This document shows positions 11,936 to 23,987 of a stretch of DNA of 64,000 bases, in pieces. Every line of letters starts with the position of its first letter. The first letter of the stretch is position 1. A program made the position numbers and the translations under genes. A model generated the notes under the pieces. It was not told where the DNA came from and ran no database searches. It worked only from the letters and a program-made list of their open reading frames with translations. The stretch covers positions 48,478,001 through 48,542,000 of the forward strand of contig NC_134147.1 in NCBI RefSeq assembly GCF_033958435.1, in the 5' to 3' direction. The DNA is from Carettochelys insculpta (lineage: Eukaryota > Chordata > Testudines > Carettochelyidae).

Positions 11936-13749
11936 CTGTCTGTGGTGGGTGCAGGGCCATGAACTCAGTATAGATCTCAGCACTTAGACAGTGACCTGAC
12001 ATTTTAGCTACATGATTGGCTCTCAGGAGCAGCATCTGGCAAACTAACCAGCATGTAGCCAAATCTGGGGAGCTACAATTTTCCTAGCATGGTCGAGTTC
12101 CAGACAACATGTTTGTTCTCATCCAACACTCCAAAGAGCCCATGCTGTTAAATCACCGGCTCTTGCTTTTCCAAAACTTTCTTTAGGGAAGTTCTCAGCT
12201 GGAAAGAACAGTCATTAACCCTCTCGTAAAAAATGTACAGGTGGACCAGAAAGGCAGCTGACTTCATGCTCCCAAGTATGGTGCTGATTTCAGCTCTGCG
12301 CCCCATTTATAGTGACCAATGTCTGGGGGCAGCTCTTGGGCTCAAATCAAAGTTTCTCCTCTGGATCCTTCTCAAATGTCTGTAAAACTCCATAGTAATG
12401 AAACAACAGGTATGGCAAACCCACTCAGATAGTCCGTCCAAGCCTAGAGCTATACAAACATTCAAAGATAAGCAAGGAGAAATGTCAGCTAAGCTCCTCC
12501 CCTACCTGAGCCTTATGGTTTAGAAGAAAAAGTCTGCGTACTGTACTCTCAGGCCAGACTGGGCGTTCAGGGTCACATACCATGGTGCATACGTTAAATA
12601 TCTCAAAGTTTTGCTTTCTAAGCAGAACTTCCCTGTTGCTTTTGAACCAGTGATATGATAAAGACTCACTGTATTTTTCTTGACCAAGGTGTCCAGCATG
12701 CTAGACGTTGCCATAGAAACTTCCTTTATGTTGCTACCAGAGTAAACATTTGCTTAAAACTTACCTGACTTGTTGGCATGCGTGTTCCAGCGCTGCAGAT
12801 CTGCAGGGACTTCGGCTGTGTTCTGAAATGCCAAACTTAGGCAAGATTCTTCTCTAAGATCAGGTCAGCAGTGAGATTTGCACAGACAAGGTAACGGACT
12901 GTGCACCGTGTGTCTCTGAGAGGAGAATTTCGCCATCACCCTTTGGGCCTAGGCATTGTCTTGGTATACACTTCACCAGGGGAATCCCTCTTTTCACCAC
13001 TCCTACCCCTGTGGGTGGGAAGCCTGTTCCTTTAAAAGGAAATCACTTTCCCCCTCTTATGCCTCGCTTCCTCTTCAGTTGGAGGTTTTGGTTCCAATTT
13101 CCCCCTGTTCCAATTTCCAGTTGCTCCCCTGTTTAGCTTGCACACTGTCCAAGCGCAGAGTATAACGGCAGAAGGTGAGCAGATGAATACCTGCTGCAGA
13201 GAAGGCTGGTCTAACCACTGCCTGGCTTCCAGTGCTTTAGAAATGTCATGTTTTTATTAAAATAGATTGGTTCCTGAGTCTAGAGCTTGGTTGCGCCCAG
13301 CTGGACTGTGCACGTAACCGTTAGGGTCCGCTCCCACGCCCCTGGTGTAAGTCAACAAAATACCATGTCTGATGGGGCTCTGCAGAGTAACCAGCTGGTG
13401 ATCTGGGCCTTAAACAGGCGTGACTTACATTTGGGCTCCATGGCTATCACGTCTGACACTGCTGTCCCGTGTGGAAAGTGGTAGCGTAGCGTCTGTCTCC
13501 TCCTCCTGCTAGGACATGGACTGGGGCCATCTTCTCCTTTCACAGTGCTGTGTGGAAACTGCCTCAAGCTGAGACCAAATCAAACGCCCTCCAGTGTCCA
13601 TGGCCTTTCTCAGATCTCTGCAGTCTGGCCTTTGTCACCCTGAAAAGTGCCTTTCCCAGAAATCCACTGATATCTGGACATAGACAAGGCTTGAACAGCA
13701 AGCCTGCGGTTCCCCAGGTGGTGCGCCAGGTGAGTACCCCTGTAAAGTA

Positions 13750-13888
13750 ACAGGTCTGAAGAAGTGGCTCTGTCCCACGAACACTCACCTAATAAACCAT
13801 TTTGCGAGTCTTTAAAGTGCTACTTGACTGCTTGTTGTTTTGATAGTGTATAGACTAGCACGGCCTCCTCTCTGTTACTAGCCCCCAC
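13750..13888 (+). mobile_element. PLE-derived 3' arm (family A), solo
   Basis: Reads GGTCTGAAGAAGTGGCTCTG...CACCTAATAAACCATTTTGC...GTGCTACTTGACTGCTTGTT...TAGACTAGCACGGCCTCCTC...CTGTTACT. The terminal half matches the PLE end at 45826-45945. The core is damaged (GAACAC in place of GAAAGC). Confidence 0.8.
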
Positions 13889-14403
13889 AGAGGAGCCCTT
13901 AGAACCCTGCACAATCTTCTCCACTGCTGCAGTCGGAGAGCGTTTTTCAATGGCGGATAGAACACTTCTTGCTACATTGCCAAGCCCAGCATAAAGGCAC
14001 ACAGGGGCCTGCAGCGGTTTCCAGCGGTGGCCATATCTCACTGGCATATGGCTGACCCTTGCGAAAGCAGGCCTGGTGCTGCACAAGGGGCTTGGGTTAC
14101 ATCACAGACACTCTGAATGCTGATACTAAGCAGTCCGATAGCCTTGTACCTTTGATACTAGTCACAGTCAGGCCGGAAGACTTTGGCTGTGCTCCACCAG
14201 AGGCACTTCAGGTCATTTGGACAGAGTGTGCCCGTCTGGTAGAGTGCAGTGGGAGGGATGCCTGGGCCTTAACCCGCCGGTAAGCCCTGAGTCATGCTTC
14301 AGGGAACACCAGCACTTTGGCTGTTCTCATTTTTCTTTTTATACTCCACCCATTGTAAATTGTACCCCGAGCTGTGTCAGACAAAGGCCTGTGGAGATTT
14401 ACC

Positions 14404-14960
14404 TAAGAAGGGCCATAGTCAGTCAGACCATAGGTCCATCTAGCCCAGTATCCCAGCTTCTGACAGTGCCCAACGCCAGGTGCCCAAGAGGGAATGGACA
14501 GAACTGGCAATCAAGTGATCCTTTCCCTGTCACCCACTCCCAGCTTCTGACAAACCAAGACTCGGGACATCCCTGCCCATCCTGGCTTACAGCCATTGAT
14601 GGCCCTGTCCTCCACGAATTTATCTAGCTCTTTTTATGAGCCCTGTTACAGTCTTGGCCTTTGCAACATCCTCTACGAACTGACTGTGCGTTGTGTGAAG
14701 CATTACTTCCTTTCGTTTCTTTTAACCCTGCTGGCTATTCATTTCATTGTGTGAACCTCTAGTTCCCGTGTTACGTGAAGGAATAAACGATTTCCTTATG
14801 GCCTTTCTTCTCACCACCCATAATTTTATAGACTGCCATCACATTCTCCCCTCCACCCCGGTAGTCATTCTGAGCTGCAAAGTCACAGTCGTATTAACAT
14901 CTCCCGACGTGGAAGCTGCTCCACAGCCCTCTTTTAAAGAGATCTGTTACCGGTCAGGCC
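14404..14960 (-). mobile_element. CR1 fragment, reverse orientation
   Basis: AAGAAGGGCCATAGTCAGTC...AGCCCAGTATCCCAGCTTCT...GCCATTGATGGCC...TTTATAGACTGCCATCACAT is a reverse-strand CR1 3' part ending in decayed reverse transcriptase sequence. Confidence 0.8.
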
Positions 14961-15984
14961 GCTGAAGGTGGCTTGGAGCTCACGCTTGGTTTTCAAAGGG
15001 TTGGGCTTATTGGCATGGGTGGGACCTACTGAGACTCTCAGCTGGAGCCCAGGTTCTCCTGGTGAAATTTCACCCTTTGCCACCGTGGCACCTGTGGCTA
15101 TGGAGGCAGGCCTGGAGCAGTGCAAATCATGCTAATGGTCACGCACTTCATCACACCTGTCCTGACGACCAGTAAAATCTCAGTCCTTATGAAAGCTTCT
15201 GCCTATTGATCACACTGTGTTGGGCAGTCAGCTGGCCCAATCAGACACCTTGCTGGCTGGTTCCAGTTTATTTCAGTCCCTCTTCACGCTCTCTCACTCC
15301 ACCCCCTTTCCAGTCTGTTTCTTCTTTGGTGCCGTTTCAGGGACAAGTTCATCGCCTGCCTTGAGTAAACATGCTGCCGAAGTGCTCCTCCCTCACGGGA
15401 TGCTGGCAGATCGCTCTGCCAGACTTAGGCCATGCCCTGAAATTGCAAACCCATAAGATACACCAGGCCTTATCATTCACTTCTCCCCACTTGAGATGGT
15501 TCTAGGGCATTCATGCCTCAACCCCCAGGGTTTAGCCCGAACCTCCGCGGAGCTGTACAGTTTAGTGAAGGAGCACATCCCAGTCCAATTGCTGGCCTTC
15601 CTGCGACACACCCTTCAGTCCAGCTCTTCCCAGCGCTGCTGCCACTCAGGGGTGTGGCTGCCTCCTTGCTGGGCCCTAGCATGCTGTTTTTCTGGTGATT
15701 GCACAGTGGGGGTGGTGCAGCTGTAGCAGGAAAATACAAGCATGAAATCTTGCACTCTTTGAATCCCCCGAGGCATCAGCAGGCTGCACCAGTGGTGAGG
15801 CCAGGAGTGGAAATGTGGGTGATCCCTGACTTTGGGGTCAATGGGCAATGACTAAGGCTACGTTTTAATCACAGGCATGTATAGTAGAAGTCATGGTCAG
15901 GTCATGCAGTAACCAAAAACTCATGGCCCCTGACCTGTCCATGAATTGCATTATATACTCCTACCTAACTCTCGTGTGCTCTGG

Positions 15985-16275
15985 AGCAGGGAGCACTGTG
16001 GGTGCTCAGGGGTGCATGGCCCAGGACCACCATGGTTGCTGGGAAATAGTAGCAAGTGGCCCAAGACTCCCGTAGGTGGGGGGAGGGGGTGCCTGACAGT
16101 GGCAGATGGCACAGGACCCCTGCCAGTGTTGGGGATGGTGGGGCTGGGTGCTGCACACAACCCAGGACTCCCTCAGGTGCTAGGGAAGAGGGGCAGGCAA
16201 TGGCACATGGTACAGGATCCCTGCCAGTGATGTGGGTTGGGGGCTGGGTGGTGGCAGCCTGAGGTCTCTGCTGCT
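15985..16275. repeat. Degenerate tandem repeat of ~50-60 nt units
   Basis: Successive blocks repeat the theme GCA-TGG(C/T)-(C/A)CAGGA(C/T)(C/T)CC(T/C)GCCAGTG-...-GGGG-GGCTG: GCCCAGGACCACC, GGCCCAAGACTCCC, GGCACAGGACCCCTGCCAGTG, AACCCAGGACTCCCTC and GGTACAGGATCCCTGCCAGTG. Units are unequal and eroded. Confidence 0.55.
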
Positions 16276-16329
16276 GCTGGTAGGGGGTGGCCTAAAACTG
16301 TTCCAGCAGCCCTGGAGCCAGCTGCACCA

Positions 16330-18740
16330 GCCCCTTGTTGGGGGAAGAAGGGGACAAGCGGAAAGGAGTGATGCTCACGATCCGATGGACCACTGCTTTT
16401 GGCCCAGGCAGTCCAACTCAAAGCTTACAGATCCACATCTAAACTCCTCCCCAACCCACTCTTAATGCCCACAGCCACAAGGAGCCCCAGGATACAAGGT
16501 AAGCCATCTGGTTCCCAGTAACCACACCAATATATTTAGTACTATTTCCTTATATTTTCTAGGCAGCAAATAGGCTGATACATACACTCAAAGTATAGAT
16601 TACACTCTATGTGGGTATATAGATGTTACAGGTTACAATGACACAATCACGCATACGCTTCCGCTTCAAGGATACAGAGCTGTAAAGCTAGATTATAGAT
16701 GAATTAATTATTAATATCCTCACTTTAAGCCCTAATAATGATAGAAGCCACTTACCCCTCCCCGATGGGGAAATCTGCTGGATGTGAGACAAGCTCTTTC
16801 CTTTGGACAGACGAAGGGAAGTTGTGAGTTAAAGAAGGAATTTAAGGATAAGAAAATCCGGCACCAGATGAAGATAAGTTAAAAAAGAAAAAAAAGGTTT
16901 AGGTAGCCATTGCAGGGAGACGTGGAATCCTGGCATCTCTGTCTTGCTCCCCAGGGTCTCTGTGTTTTCTTGACGTCACCGGAAATAGCATCTGCCCCCA
17001 AAAATGCCAAAAATGGGCCCAACTGCAGAGGTGCACGCCTGCTTGGCAGAGTTTCAAAGGGGGGTGGTTGGGAATGGGTATGAAGTGTGTTGCATCATGA
17101 GTTGGTCTAAGAAAACCCACAAGATGTTCTATCCTGAGCCCAGCCTCAAGTCTATGTGATCAGCAGGATGACTGTTACCCAGAAGAGGTCTTTGATGCCC
17201 CCAGCATCTCTAGATGTGCCCCAAAAGACCGATACAGAGCGTGGGTTGACAACCCTGAAAAAGCCTGACCTGGGCAGCAGTTAGCTTTTAACTGAGTAAG
17301 GGGCTTCACAGCATTCTACTTCAGAGCAATTCATACAGGCCTCAGTTGTCAGCATGCTAGGGAAAATGGAACGACAAGCTACCATAATGCCTGCTTTAAC
17401 CTCGTGCTTTAAATCAGCATAGCAACTCTCTGATAGCTCAGCAGCTCTCTAGACCGACCATAGCCTTGACCACGCTATGGTCCTCTGTAAACGACAGGCT
17501 CGCAGGCTACGTGCTGCAAAAGTCCTGGAGGTCCCAGAGAGTCACAGAAGCTACGACCTGTCTGACAGACTTGCATCCTTAGCAGCGGCACACTGCGCTG
17601 GCTCAGCTTCTCCTCTGACTCCGCATCCTCCTCCTACCCCCGCGGTCCCCTGGCCAGGGCTGTGCCTACTGCGCTGGGTGCACACCTGGGCAGTTCAGAC
17701 AACGGCCAAGCCGAGTGGCTGCAATGTAGCTTTCTGCAGGGCTGGCACATGGCTCTGGCCTGGATTTCAGGTGCCAAGCGATGCTCCAGCACTGTGACGC
17801 ACTATGTCCCTGCTCAGATTTGGGTGGGCCTGGCTACTAAGTTGTGGGCCGTGGCTCACCCAGCCTGGCCTCGGGCTTGACTGTTGAAGAAGGCCCCAAA
17901 GTTGAGAACTGAAGGGCCAGGTGGTAGCACTTAGCCACTGGCTTACACCAGGGGCAGTGTGGCACCTTAACTGAAGTCAGTAGGGCCAGATTCCTAACTG
18001 GTGTAAATTGGAATTACTTCACTGGAGCCCCTGGAGCTGCTGGGATGAACGCAACTGGGGATCTGGTCTTTTGCATGCTTGCTGGTGGAACTCACTCCTT
18101 GCCTATGGCTAAGTGCCCACTGGCTGTCCTGGACACTCGTGGCTAGAGCACAGTGCGCAGACAGTGAGCAAACAGAATGAGTCCTGCCCCATCTGGGCTC
18201 CATCACTCTCTTTGGGCCACTAATGGCCTTGCTTTCAAAAGTGCAGTGCTCCGGAGGCTGAGCTTGCCCTCAGTGAAAGCTGTCTGGGGGCGGTGGGAAG
18301 GTGGGGGTAGAACAGTTTCTATCGTGGGGGTGCCATTGAGAGCCATTGAACCAAACTGCAAACACTGGAAACTGCTCCAAGCCAGGGGGTGCACCTGCAG
18401 TCCCAGTTCTCGCCCTCATGGGTGGGGCTCAGCACTTCTGAAACTCAAGCCACATATTCAAGTGCCTAAATGTGAATTCAGGAGCCTGATTTTACTTGGA
18501 AGACTCTGACCCCAGATGTACAGCTCTGAGATTTGAAATGTCATTCACAGCAACATTAAGGGCCTGTGCCGCAGTAGGGCTGGTTGCTCACGGGTAGGTT
18601 CCACGCTAAACTTTGCCAGAAATAAACAAAGGTGGGTTTTTTCCCCAAAATTTTTCTTCAAACATTTCAGGTTTGGATTAAATGGAACAAAACATTTTGT
18701 TGCAGTCTGGGATGAAAATTCCATTTCAAGTTGATTCAAA
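16330..18740. other. No recognised feature
   Basis: Mixed-composition intergenic sequence upstream of FAM107A. If FAM107A has a 5' non-coding exon, this interval or 19080-20570 would be a natural place for it, but no promoter or donor stands out. Confidence 0.4.
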
Positions 18741-18744
18741 TAAA

Positions 18745-19075
18745 ACCCAACAACCTTTGAGCAGCCGGGCCGACAGCCACCACAGGCCCTGGGGCAAAGT
18801 GAGAGAGGGGCCTGGCTCCGCATCCCCAGAAGGGGCTGGGCCATGGGCAGAAGAGGTGGGACCAAGGGCAGTCACCCTTAGCGTCACCAGGGCCGTGGCA
18901 CTGGGCCCTTCACCATTGCGTGGAGCGGCGCTACTCATGCTTCAAAAGGACCCGGAGCTCTGGCCATCACTGGTGCTGAAGTAGCAGCTCCAGAGGTCCC
19001 CTTGAAAGGGCAGGGCACAGGACAACTGCCCCCTTTCTCCCCACCCCGTTGGCAGGCCTGCCCTTGGGCTTTGGG
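18745..19075 (+). repeat. GC-rich dispersed repeat, copy 1
   Basis: Shares GGCC(A/G)ACAGCCACC..(A/G)GGGCCCTGGGGCAA, then AGAGTT/GAGCTCTGGCCA, CCCCTTTGAAA and GGCAGGCCTGCCC-type blocks with 20583-20868. Confidence 0.65.
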
Positions 19076-20582
19076 TATCTTCCTCCCTTAACGTCCTCAT
19101 CCTGCCCCTTTTCGCCTCTGGAAAAGGGAAAACATAAAAAAATTAAACCCAACCCTGACATCCTCTCCCCCATCCACTGCCGTGACTTAGTGCGCTCCAT
19201 TGAAGCCAGTGTGGTTCTTCTGAGTTTCACCAGCTGAGGATCTGACCTTAGAAGTATATGAATCAGCCGGGCATCTGTCACTAATTGGCTGCACCAGCCA
19301 TCTTTCATGTCTGCCAATAGCAATATCTGATGCGAATGGAAAATAATTTGGTATAAGGAATCACAGGCTCAGGATCCAGCAGCCTTTCAACGTGTACTGA
19401 ACTTTTCACCCCAATTATGGTGACGTAATGGGTTGTGATTTGTTTTTCTTCATTCCCAGAGCTGGGCTCTAGCTCCATTAGCATGCAATGGGAAGCTGGT
19501 CAGAACTGAGTCATCTTCCTCAGCTGTATTAATTCTTATACTGTTTTATTTGCTAGCAACCCACTTAAGTTTGGTGAACACTTGCAGACTGTGGAGGACC
19601 CATCCTACCTGGCCTGGGGCCTCCTGATTCTTCCTTCCAATGACGTTTATAGCTAAGAAAGCAAGCAGTTTCAGAGAAGGGGGTTGCAAATCAACAATTT
19701 GTCCTGCTGCTCCATGGGCATGAATGCCTTCACCGCACGCTCTCCAAACCTGTGTAAAAGGGAGCCATCTCCTGGCCTGCTGCTCATGCCATGCACCCAC
19801 TTCCTGATGTTGGGCTGCGCCAATTTGTGAACTTCCAAACTGCACAAGCATGTGTGTGCAAGTGAGTGATTAAGAATTAACTCCTCCTTGCAGGATACTG
19901 TAATTCCTGCATGCATCCTGGCCTAGGCTTCGGCAGCCTGGCGGGGCATTTTACTTAAAGACACTTTAAATTTGCTTCCTAGCGATCAGCAACAGCCGCA
20001 GGCTTGTTTGACATCCAAACTATTGTCAATTACAATATCGCGAGCGCACATGCAGAAGTATTTCGTGTGTGAACTGTAATATTGACGCTCAAAAGCTGAA
20101 AATTTCACACCTAATATACTTTGTGACCATTTCTTCAGACAGTTTATGGAGTCACCTCACAGCTTGTCGCCAGGGGTTCACTTGGAGCTGGGCATGTTCG
20201 GACCTGAATGCAGTAGCGCTAAGGTGCAAAGCAGCTGCACCCTCGGATGCACCTGGGCCAGTGTCTCTTTTGTTGTATTATGACCTATTTAATTCCCACA
20301 AAGGTTACAGTGGGGCATCTTGTGTTACTCCATCGTTGTCATTAAATGTTGACGCCAGTGACCCGAGGGGCTGGTACTGTTTAACAACTGATCTAATTCA
20401 CTTGTGCAAGACTCACACAATCGTTTCAAACAGCGAGGGTTTTCTCATGGGTGCATACATGCACACACACCCACGCAGACTTGCCAGCGCGCACCCCTAG
20501 ACGTAGAGTGCACGCTCTTTGTGGATGGGACCCCCTTGTCGTTGTGTTTGCACAGTACCCAGTGTCCTGGACCTTCACTGGG

Positions 20583-20868
20583 GCTATCTCATGCAGGGGG
20601 GCCAACAGCCACCTCGGGCCCTGGGGCAAGCCGGGAGGGGAGCCCGCTCCACACCCTAGAAGAGGCGGGGCTGAGGGCAGAGGGGGCGGGGCCTACAGCA
20701 GTCAGCAGTGCAGCCCACCACCTCACACCGTGCAAAGCAGCCCTGCCGGCACGTCAAAAGGGCCCAGAGTTCTGGCCACTGCCGCAGCCAGAGCGCCAGG
20801 CCCCTTTCAAAAGCCAGGCACTGGGGCAATTGCCTCCTTTGCCCTCCTCCAGGGGCAGGCCTCACCTC
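20583..20868 (+). repeat. GC-rich dispersed repeat, copy 2
   Basis: GGCCAACAGCCACCTCGGGC...AAAGGGCCCAGAGTTCTGGCC...GGGCAATTGCCTCCTTTGCC; same order of blocks as copy 1, about 140 nt upstream of FAM107A coding exon 1. Confidence 0.65.
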
Positions 20869-21033
20869 TTGCATCATACATCAAGTAAGCATTTTAAAGC
20901 ACATATACACATGAGCAGACTGATGGCAGGGGAAGATGAAAGGAAAGTGTAACTGTTGGATTTTAACCTCAAATTCACTTTGTCCTTGTCATGAGCCTTC
21001 TCATGCAGAGGCCTCTTTTCTCTTCCAGCATCT

Positions 21034-21203
21034 ATGTATTCAGAAATCCAGAAGGAGCGGCCTGAGGTTAGGAGTTTTATGTCTCACCCGGACTACATAG
21101 ATGGAAACCCGGATCTCATCAAACCTAAGAAGCTCCTAAATCCTGTAAAAGCCTCGAAAAGCCACCAAGAGCTCCACAGAGAGCTGCTGATGAACCACAA
21201 AAG
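21034..21203 (+). CDS. FAM107A: FAM107A first coding exon (residues 1-56 and part of 57)
   Basis: This exon starts the FAM107A (DRR1/TU3A) protein, a small actin-associated, stress-induced coiled-coil protein of cytoplasm and nucleus; that role is family knowledge. Splicing the three coding exons gives 144 codons, equal to my recollection of human FAM107A. The acceptor is TCTTCCAG before 21029, and the ATG at 21034 lies 5 nt inside the exon and opens MYSEIQ, the usual start. The conserved core of the FAM107 (DUF1151) domain is here: a [20 protein letters not shown] stretch followed by [12 protein letters not shown]. The exon ends AAAAG before GTGAGA, leaving two bases of the Arg codon. MYSEIQ and [14 protein letters not shown] favour FAM107A over the paralogue FAM107B. 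Upstream non-coding exons and the promoter were not located. Confidence 0.95.
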
Positions 21204-22027
21204 GTGAGACAAAGACTCACACCCTGCTACAGCTGCCTCTGCAGTGGGCTGGGCGAGAGAGACTGCGGTTTCTGGTGTCACCTCCGCTCAGGACTGACTC
21301 TTCAGAAAGCCGCAGACTTGGGTTTTGAGGATTATGGTAAACCTCTTTTCTTTTTCGGCCAAACTGCAAAAGGTGGGAAACAGACGGCAGCAGGAGGTGA
21401 CTCCTCTCTGCTGAGCTGTGAGCCAGGCTGCAGAAGAATCACTCTGTCATTCGGAAATGTTAGGCAGTTCCTGAATGCCAGGACTCCCCTTCGGAGCTAA
21501 TGGAAGGCTGTGGAAGCAGCAGGTGCTAAGCACCTCCAAGAATCAGATTCCTCAGCCAGCTGAGCCCTTTGAGTCTTGTCCTGTGTCCCACAAACACCCC
21601 TCCCTCCTGTCCCACTCCTCCTGCCCACCCAGCCATGCCCTGGTTTACAGCCCGGCGGTGTCTCTTGGCATGTTTGGTGTGAGTTCTGTGCTGGGAAAGG
21701 TGCTGCCTCAAGAGCCCTGGAAGGTGGACTCTTCTGTTTACTGGCAGAGCAGATGGTATCAGTGCAGGCTCCTGCATTCTGGGAAAACCTTGGCGTTACA
21801 TCAGAGGAAAGTGGGAACATGGCAATAGAGACTCAGGCAGCAGGTTCATGGAAAGTGACAATTTCAAAAGCAAACAGGTAAAAGCACATGTGGGACAGAG
21901 CCCTTTGCACCAAGAGCTAATTCTACTGAATGTCAGTGGGACATTTCTTAACTCTTTCATATCCATTTGCTCGGCTAATTTGGAACAACAGTGAGAACAG
22001 TCCAGAGTAACTTTAGTAACCATGGTA

Positions 22028-22797
22028 ACAGAGAGGCATCCGTGTTAGTCTGCACTCCAACAAAACAAAGCAGCAGAAGTGTAGTACTTTAAAGACTAAC
22101 AATGATATCTTTGGTGATGAGCTTTTGTGGGACAGACCCACTTCATCAGATCTATCTCATTTCCAATACAGACTGACATTCATAAGTACAAAGGACCTAA
22201 AAAATTGCAATAAAAACTGACAAATCAAATAGGACTAAAGAGGGGGATAAGGGGAGGAGGGATGGTAAGTGTCCTGCCTGTCCAATTCACAGCTTTATTG
22301 CTGTAATCTACTTTTAAATTCTCTCTGCTCTCGGACACAAATTCTCAGGTCTTTAACAGAATGGCCCATTCCACTAAGTGTTCACTGACCAGCCTATGTG
22401 TATTGAGTTTCTTGATGTACATTGGACAGACTGGGCAAAACCTTTGCCAAAGAATAAATGGACACAGAGCAGACATTTACATGTGCTCTGAACAGAGGCA
22501 TCAGTTACCTCCCGCATTACAAGGACTGCTTCCCTTCGTTTGATACTCGTAATTCTCTTAGGCAGGACACTTAACATCCGTGCTTCCCTTATCCCCCTCC
22601 TTCAGTTTGATTTGATTCGTCAGGTTTTATTGCAATTTTTTTGTCCTCTGTACTTATAGATGTCAGTCGGTATTGGAAATGAGATTGATCTGATGAAGTG
22701 GGACTGTCCCATGAAAGCTCATCACCAAATAAATCATTTTGTTAGTCTTTAAAGTGCTCCATTTCTGCTGTTTTGTTCTGTTTCAGTAACCACAGGC
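22028..22797. mobile_element. PLE foldback (family A) with endonuclease remnant between long arms
   Basis: The left arm (about 22028-22283, starting ACAGAGAGGCATCCGTGTTAG) and right arm (about 22560-22797) are reverse complements over roughly 240 nt, and TAAC abuts both outer ends. The interior encodes MYIGQTGQNLCQRINGHRAD on the + strand (about 22417-22476), the GIY-YIG endonuclease signature of Penelope-like elements. This links the arms to PLEs. The right arm holds the best family A hammerhead-like core (22686-22726). In the left arm GAAA has become AAAA. The element lies in FAM107A intron 1, read + to +. Confidence 0.85.
22686..22726 (+). ncRNA. Hammerhead-ribozyme-like motif, PLE family A
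   Basis: UGAU (stem I), CUGAUGA (22690-22696), an extra A, stem II GUGGG/CCCAU closed by ACUGU, GAAA (22713-22716), GCUC and AUCA (stem I partner). Cleavage would be predicted after C22720. CUGANGA and GAAA are the invariant hammerhead core elements, and PLE terminal repeats are known to carry hammerheads. Oddities: stem III is only a one-base-pair-like A-GC-U turn, and one extra A sits between A9 and stem II. Activity is not shown. Confidence 0.55.
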
Positions 22798-23987
22798 AAC
22801 AAATCAGGTTATTTAATTAGCTAACAATCAAGCCCTCTGAAAACAAATTGAGGGTCACTGATATTGACACATCCTGGCCTTGATCTTGATCCTGCAAATG
22901 GGTCACCTGCACAAACCAGGCCTGGAGCCGAGCAAAGAATGCATTTTGTGCAGCTGAACTTTGCCGTGAGCAACACACAAGAGAGTTGAAATTTGATATT
23001 GGAAGACAGTGGATGTTCCCTTACGTTACTTCCCCCGAGCCCACTAGATGTCATCATAATGCAGCATACCCTGTACTATTACAAGCTTGCTCTCTGAGAG
23101 CCTGGGCCGTCCTTTCTTTAAATTCCATTTGTTTCCTAACATTTCAGCTGTGCGTCTCCACATCACCTTCCCCCACCATCCCACCTCCGGGAGTCTAAGA
23201 GCTGAAAAGTAGCCAAGAAAATCCTTGCTCCAGAGGAATGCACAACGCCCTGTATCTTACAAAACCTGCCTCACACCTGCAGTTTACTATGGCTGTGTTC
23301 AAAATATTTCCTCCAGCTTTAAAGGGGTATGCATTGATTGTAATGGACTTTGGCTCAAGGCTACAGAAATGTGGTACAGGCCACAACATGATCAGTCTTT
23401 CTCCACAGAGGACAGCTGTCCAAATTGTCCTCTAAAGCCACTGACTTTCCAATTGCCATGGACAAGGGGGCTTGGCAGAGGCCACCGTGTGTCAATATGA
23501 CTGAGGCAGCTTCTCAATCAGCTCACCTGTTAGTGTCTTATCCTTTGTCACAGTCACAAGAAAGTTAAATAAAGTCTCTGCTTCTCACGCTCAGTAATCA
23601 TAGATATGGCCCTGTAAGTGGGTCAGTTTACACAACTTGGAGCTGGCTGGGCAAAGAAACCAGGACAAGAAGCTGGTGGCAGGGTGAAGGGAGACTAAGA
23701 CAGGGAAGGGGATGAGGGAGGGACCCTGGGACTGGGAAGTTGGGGAGGAGAGCAAAGGAGATTAGCTGAGGGGCCAGGAGGGAGGAACTGGGACAGGCTA
23801 GGCAGCAATCAGACTGAGGCTGGGATAAGAGGCCTGCAGAGTGCAGACTGAACTGCCCAGGGACTGCAATGAAGAGTGCGGGGTGGGAAGAGACTGGACG
23901 GGGTCTGGGACAGCCTGGAGGGGATGGGACAGGAGGGTCAAGCATGTGGGAGAACAGGCAGAAGTGAAACCCACTGGTGAAGTTACA

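Noticed and set aside
20404..20952. 182-codon + strand open frame
   Set aside because: Overlaps the GC-rich dispersed repeat; overlapping frames on both strands are equally long, which indicates composition and not coding.
22028..22797. Calling the foldbacks Chompy-like PIF/Harbinger MITEs because TAA/TTA flanks the CAGAGAGG ends
   Set aside because: PLE GIY-YIG endonuclease sequence lies between or beside the same arms at four loci, which fits Penelope-like elements better. The TAA flank alone is weak.
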